A stretch of 8,254 bases of DNA from Pyrinomonadaceae bacterium (GTDB lineage Bacteria; Acidobacteriota; Blastocatellia; Pyrinomonadales; Pyrinomonadaceae): contig JACCTF010000146.1 in the NCBI GenBank assembly GCA_013812565.1, forward strand, positions 1-8,254, given 5' to 3'. A model generated the notes under the pieces. It saw only the letters and a list, made by a program, of their open reading frames with translations, did no database searches and was not told the DNA's origin. Shown here piece by piece: positions 4,906 to 8,254 of the stretch (position 1 is its first letter; every line of letters starts with the position of its first letter). A program made the translations under genes and the position numbers.

Positions 4906-4955
4906 TTTGGGTTGTAAGTTCGCGTTCAGGACACGACCTATTAGGCGAACCCAAA
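4906..4955 (+). other. inverted repeats in the leader of the M28 peptidase gene
   Basis: The right-hand segment GCGAACCCAAA (4945-4955) can pair in two ways. AACCCAAA (4948-4955) matches TTTGGGTT (4906-4913) perfectly. GCGAAC (4945-4950) matches GTTCGC (4918-4923) perfectly. The two share the bases AAC, so they compete, or they join as one 11-bp stem with a 7-nt bulge (TTTGGG 4906-4911 plus TTCGC 4919-4923). The region is 65 to 114 bp before the ATG. It could be an operator pair or a structured leader RNA; no T run follows. Confidence 0.4.
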
Positions 4956-5019
4956 CGATTTCGCATATCATCGAAGCCTGGTCGCGGCCCTGTAAAATTC
5001 AGTTACTCACGGAGGATTC

Positions 5020-6684
5020 ATGCAAAGATTCTTGATCAGCTTTGTGCTGATCGGCGCGCTGGCGCTCCAAATTGCGCCGGCAACTTACGCGCAACGTAGA
5101 GACGGCAAGTCCGCCGTCACTGCAACTGCTTCTGCTTCTTCAGCACGTAATACTGCTGAGCATATCACTGCGGCACAGTTAAAAGCTTACCTGGAGTTCA
5201 TCGCTTCAGATGATTTGGAGGGACGCGACACTCCTTCACGCGGTCTCGACATCGCAGCAAAATATATCGCCTCTAACCTCGCGCGCTGGGGACTCAAACC
5301 GGCAGGTGACGCGGGAACCTTTTTCCAGCGTTACACCTTACGTCGCAACAACATCAATCCGTCGGAGACGCATGCCCAAGTGGGTGAACAGCGATTCACC
5401 TTCGGCAACGATTTCCTCGCCCGCGCGAGGAGTACGGAGACTGCCGCAGGCTCGCTTGTTTATGTCGGCCACGGCTGGGTGATCAAATCAAAAAACATCA
5501 ATGCTTATGAAGGCATCGATGTGCGTGACAAAATTATGATTGTCTCCGGCGAAGGCTTGCCGAAGGGCGTGACCCAAGCCGACCTCGGCGGCGAGATGGG
5601 TGAGGATTGGAGTGCGCAGGATTATGCGGTGAAGAATGGTGCGAAAGGAATCATTCAGATTCCGGGCTACCAAAGCATCGCCCTATGGGATCGCCTACGC
5701 CGGAACGCTGTGGAGCGTGGCACCCTCGTAGTTGAAAAGTTTCAAGCACGTGAGAGTGCGTCAATAACCGTTATCACCCCGTCGCTCGGAATGCTCACAA
5801 CGCTGTTTCGCGGAGAGAAACAGGGAGGCGCAGAACTCTTTCGCCGTAGCGTTGCTGAAGACCCGGGTCCGGCTTTTGATCTTGATCCTAAGAAGCGTAT
5901 GAGCTTCGCCATTAGCGTAACGCCCAAACAGGCCGGCACGCAGAACGTTGTCGCGGTGCTTGAAGGCAGCGATCCCGTACTCAAAAATGAGTATGTCGCC
6001 ATCGGCGCTCACTATGATCACGTCGGAGTAGGTTCGGCAGTGAGCGGCGACGCGATCTATAACGGCGCGGACGATGACGGTTCAGGGACAGTGGCAACGC
6101 TCGCGATGGCTGAAGCTTTTGCGCGCGGGCCGCGTCCGAAACGTTCGCTTCTCTTTGTGTGGCACAGCGGCGAGGAGAAGGGGCTGTGGGGTTCGCGCTA
6201 TTTTGTGGAGCACCCGACCGTGCCGCTGAGCGGGATCATCACGCAACTTAACATCGACATGATCGGAAGGAGCCGCCAAGCAGGCGATACCAAGGCGGCG
6301 AATAAAGAGCTGACAGGCCCGAACGAGATTTATGTGATCGGCTCGAAGATGATGAGCACCGAATTGGGCCAGTTGAGCGAAGCGGTCAACAAGTCGTATC
6401 TCAATCTTGCGTTCAACTATGCCTACGATGATCCAAAGGATCCGAACCGCTTCTTCTTCCGCAGCGACCACTTCAACTATGCGCAGAAAGGCATTCCCAT
6501 TATTTTCTATTTCGACGGCGTGCATGAAGATTATCATCGGCCATCGGATTCGGTTGACAAGATAGATTATCAGAAGATGGAGCGCGTCGCGCGCACAATC
6601 TTCATGACTGCGTGGCAACTAGCAAACACCGCGACCCGCCCGCCTGTGGACAAACAACTCCCGGCGGAATTGACGAGGCGATAA
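5020..6684 (+). CDS. secreted M28 family zinc metallopeptidase
   Basis: This 554-residue exported enzyme probably removes N-terminal residues from peptides using a co-catalytic zinc pair. The start is ATG 5020, with GGAGG at 5011-5015. A signal peptide occupies residues 1-24 (FLISFVLIGALALQIAPATYA, likely cut before Gln25). Residues of about 45-110 form the N-terminal part, and a PA-like insert covers about 140-260 (YVGHGW, DKIMIVSGEG, YAVKNGAKGIIQI). The catalytic domain starts near 310. The five expected zinc ligands are present: His331 (GAHYDHVG), Asp351 (NGADDDGSG), Glu386 (SGEEKGLWG, with Glu385 as general base), Asp413 (NIDMIGR) and His506 (DYHRPSDS). All catalytic residues are intact and the length is normal for PA-containing M28 enzymes. 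A His-rich exported protein gene follows 27 bp downstream. Substrate preference cannot be told from the sequence. Confidence 0.94.
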   Translation: MQRFLISFVLIGALALQIAPATYAQRRDGKSAVTATASASSARNTAEHITAAQLKAYLEFIASDDLEGRDTPSRGLDIAAKYIASNLARWGLKPAGDAGTFFQRYTLRRNNINPSETHAQVGEQRFTFGNDFLARARSTETAAGSLVYVGHGWVIKSKNINAYEGIDVRDKIMIVSGEGLPKGVTQADLGGEMGEDWSAQDYAVKNGAKGIIQIPGYQSIALWDRLRRNAVERGTLVVEKFQARESASITVITPSLGMLTTLFRGEKQGGAELFRRSVAEDPGPAFDLDPKKRMSFAISVTPKQAGTQNVVAVLEGSDPVLKNEYVAIGAHYDHVGVGSAVSGDAIYNGADDDGSGTVATLAMAEAFARGPRPKRSLLFVWHSGEEKGLWGSRYFVEHPTVPLSGIITQLNIDMIGRSRQAGDTKAANKELTGPNEIYVIGSKMMSTELGQLSEAVNKSYLNLAFNYAYDDPKDPNRFFFRSDHFNYAQKGIPIIFYFDGVHEDYHRPSDSVDKIDYQKMERVARTIFMTAWQLANTATRPPVDKQLPAELTRR

Positions 6685-6711
6685 ACTGATCTATACGGTT
6701 GGAGATATGCG

Positions 6712-7143
6712 ATGACAACAAAACTTTATGCGACGTTTACGTTCTTTGCCATGCTTGCAATAACTTATCCGGCAGTATCAGCGCAGGAGAAGCACGGCGC
6801 ACACCACGAGCAAGCGAAGCATCACTTCGCGGCGAAAGAGTTCGATGCTTTTCACGATGTGCTGCATCCGTTACAGCATGAAGCGCTACCGAATAACGAC
6901 TTCCGCACGATCCGCGCGAAAGCCACTGAACTTGCGTCCGCGGGCGAAGCGATCACCAAGCTTCCGCTGCCGAAAGGAGCGAAAGCAGGTAATGCCATCA
7001 AGCCGCAGATGAAGCGATTCAGCACCGCTCTAGCGAAGTTCAAGAGGGATGCAGCCGCGGGGACTGACGCGCAGTTGAAAGAATCCTACGTTGCAGTTCA
7101 TGACACCTTTGAAACACTAGCGGGGGAGTGGCCGCGCAAATAA
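6712..7143 (+). CDS. exported His-rich helical protein of unknown function
   Basis: This 143-residue protein starts at ATG 6712 with GGAG at 6701-6704. It lies 27 bp after the M28 peptidase stop, so the two are probably one operon. Residues 1-24 are a signal peptide (FTFFAMLAITYPAVSA, likely cut before Gln25). The mature N-terminus is unusually rich in His: His28, 31, 32, 37, 38, 48, 52 and 56. The rest is Ala/Lys/Glu-rich and should fold as helices, with one more His in VAVHDTFETLAGEW. A periplasmic metal-binding or four-helix-bundle protein (cytochrome c'-like shape, but without a CxxCH haem motif) is a plausible inference. I do not recognise a named family. Confidence 0.75.
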   Translation: MTTKLYATFTFFAMLAITYPAVSAQEKHGAHHEQAKHHFAAKEFDAFHDVLHPLQHEALPNNDFRTIRAKATELASAGEAITKLPLPKGAKAGNAIKPQMKRFSTALAKFKRDAAAGTDAQLKESYVAVHDTFETLAGEWPRK

Positions 7144-7249
7144 CAACGCAGTAGTCAGTCAGCCTGGAATTGCCGGGTTCAAAGTACCACCTTCAAGCGG
7201 GCTGTCGGAGATACGTAGCACAACGCATTAAATGTTCGGGACATCTAAC

Positions 7250-7279
7250 TTGACGCTTTGCGAGGGCCGACCGTATCAT
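7250..7279 (+). promoter_or_regulatory. sigma-70-type promoter of rpmE
   Basis: TTGACG (7250-7255, 5/6 to consensus) and TATCAT (7274-7279, 5/6) are separated by 18 bp. Transcription would start near 7286, giving a leader of about 46 nt before the rpmE ATG. It is the best consensus promoter in the window. Confidence 0.7.
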
Positions 7280-7331
7280 GCCCTGTTTTCAACAAAGCTT
7301 TAACGGCGTTTACTACGAGGGGATATAAAAC

Positions 7332-7565
7332 ATGAAGCAAGGAATTCACCCGGAATACAATGAGATTACCGTGCACTGCGCCTGCGGCGATCAGTTCAAA
7401 ACACGCTCAACGCGTAAAAGCGATTTGAACGTAGAGATATGTTCAGTGTGCCACCCGTTCTTTACAGGCAAGCAGAAGCTTATTGACACTGCCGGGCGCG
7501 TGGATCGTTTCAACAGGCGTTACGCCAAAAAGACAGAAGCGGCGCCAGACAAAGCTGCGGTATAG
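7332..7565 (+). CDS. rpmE: 50S ribosomal protein L31 (zinc-binding C+ type)
   Basis: This 77-residue protein is a component of the large ribosomal subunit that bridges to the small subunit. The start is ATG 7332, with GAGGGG at 7317-7322. The N-terminus [19 protein letters not shown] is typical of L31. Four cysteines (Cys16, Cys18, Cys37 and Cys40, in VHCACG and [11 protein letters not shown]) form the zinc site, so this is the C+ form used under zinc-replete conditions. The segment [10 protein letters not shown] is the conserved C-terminal core, followed by a short Lys/Ala-rich tail. It has its own promoter upstream, and prfA lies downstream on the same strand, a common bacterial arrangement. 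Confidence 0.97.
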   Translation: MKQGIHPEYNEITVHCACGDQFKTRSTRKSDLNVEICSVCHPFFTGKQKLIDTAGRVDRFNRRYAKKTEAAPDKAAV

Positions 7566-7836
7566 ACAGTAAGTTGGATAAACCATCGGCGAAACTGCTT
7601 TGATCAACCTGCCACAGTATTAGCAACTCACAATTTGCCGCCGACGCTTCGATTGGCGGTTGCCTTCTGCTCCTCAAGATGTAGAAGCGCGACCGCTTAC
7701 CTCGAACGTCGGCGTTGTTCTTTTCAAGCATCCGTCGTAAAAATCAAACAAGGCTGGGACAAACACAAAAGATTTCGCGACGGGTTAGAGCCATATAACA
7801 CTTCCAATAATTCTTGGTTCAACTTCTTAAAAATCC
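7566..7836 (+). other. rpmE-prfA intergenic region, no clear signals
   Basis: These 271 bases hold no credible gene. There is a small bulged hairpin (GTAGAAGCG 7681-7689 with CGCTTAC 7694-7700, 4-nt loop) and a T-rich GTTGTTCTTTTC after it, too weak to call a terminator. TATAAC (7794-7799) could be a -10 element for prfA but has no good -35. Whether prfA is read from rpmE transcripts or from its own promoter cannot be decided here. Confidence 0.4.
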
Positions 7837-8254
7837 ATGTTAGAGAAATTAGACCAAATCGAAGCGCATTACGAAGAACTCACCAGGCAGCTCTCTGCAC
7901 CCGAACTTTTATCGGATCAAACAGCTTATACGAAAGCGACCAAGCAGCATCGCGGTCTCGGTGAGATTGTCGCCAAGTACCGCGAATTGAAGACGATTCA
8001 AGATGAACTGGCGGGCGCACGCGAGCTTTATGAAGGCAGCGATGATGAGGAGATGCGCGAGATGGCGCGTCTCGAAGTCGAATCTTTGCAACAACGCCTA
8101 GCAGCTTGCGAAGCTGATCTTCAGTTGGTGCTGTTGCCGCGCGACCCGAACGATGAGAAGAACGTCATCTTGGAGATTCGCGCCGGAACAGGGGGCGATG
8201 AAGCGACGTTGTTTGCTGCCGAGATGATACGCATGTACGGTCGCTATGCGGAGC
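7837..8254 (+). CDS. prfA: peptide chain release factor 1, N-terminal part (3' end outside window)
   Basis: RF1 recognises UAA and UAG stop codons and triggers peptide release. The first 139 residues are visible and the frame runs off the right edge. The N-terminal helical domain begins MLEKLDQIEAHYEELTRQL, and the PCRF domain follows with the hallmark ILEIRAGTGGDEATLFAAEM near residues 107-126. The codon-recognition PxT motif and the GGQ loop would lie beyond the window. The N-terminal domain pattern fits RF1 rather than RF2. The start is fixed by an in-frame TAA at 7828-7830, just three codons upstream of the ATG. No Shine-Dalgarno is visible before it (CTTCTTAAAAATCC). Confidence 0.95.
   Translation, partial: MLEKLDQIEAHYEELTRQLSAPELLSDQTAYTKATKQHRGLGEIVAKYRELKTIQDELAGARELYEGSDDEEMREMARLEVESLQQRLAACEADLQLVLLPRDPNDEKNVILEIRAGTGGDEATLFAAEMIRMYGRYAE

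Noticed and set aside
6082..6618. Minus-strand open frame of 178 codons
   Set aside because: It lies wholly inside the M28 catalytic domain, opposite the intact zinc-ligand motifs, and has no ribosome binding site or recognisable domain.
7635..7964. 109-codon plus-strand frame between rpmE and prfA
   Set aside because: It overlaps the prfA start in another frame, and its composition and lack of a ribosome binding site look non-coding.

Overview
The window looks like a chromosomal segment of a free-living, moderate-GC Gram-negative bacterium. The mix of genes suggests Acidobacteriota, perhaps Blastocatellia: a DnaC-like ATPase, a soluble Hanks-type kinase, a bactofilin, a DUF892 ferritin-like protein, a secreted M28 peptidase, and rpmE followed by prfA. 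This placement is inference from gene content and style; no marker in the window settles it. No mobile element, CRISPR array or phage gene was seen.

Layout, left to right. The window opens in the 3' end of a DnaC/IstB-type ATPase gene (3-245, +). A regulated leader follows, then a small Gly-rich hydrophilic protein with two copies of an 11-residue repeat (537-791, +). A dyad-rich gap leads to a Ser/Thr protein kinase (925-1890, +). A non-coding stretch of about 430 bp (1891-2319) holds two interleaved 8-bp inverted repeats and a perfect 15-bp tandem duplication, and precedes a bactofilin (2320-2937, +) with its own terminator. The minus strand then carries a two-TM small membrane protein (3152-3379), a 55-residue charged helical protein (3471-3638), a tRNA-Arg(CCG) (3932-4006) with a perfect 16-bp terminator stem, and a YciF-like DUF892 protein (4135-4641). 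The plus strand resumes with a possible 32-residue basic peptide (4760-4858), a secreted M28 metallopeptidase (5020-6684), a His-rich exported helical protein in the same operon (6712-7143), ribosomal protein L31 (7332-7565) with a clear promoter, and the 5' part of prfA (7837 to the right edge).

How they fit together. Most of 430-4860 reads as a cluster of small, single-gene units of stress or envelope type (hydrophilin-like protein, small membrane protein, DUF892 protein, kinase, bactofilin). The strongest new signal is a composite motif shared by two of these genes on opposite strands and 4.2 kb apart: TTGTCG, N4-6, ATCTTGCGA, then ACAA. It is a broken dyad that contains the candidate -35 hexamer of both the hydrophilin-like gene (433-458) and the DUF892 gene (4709-4685, minus), and it suggests co-regulation. 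The right end is ordinary translation housekeeping (rpmE-prfA).
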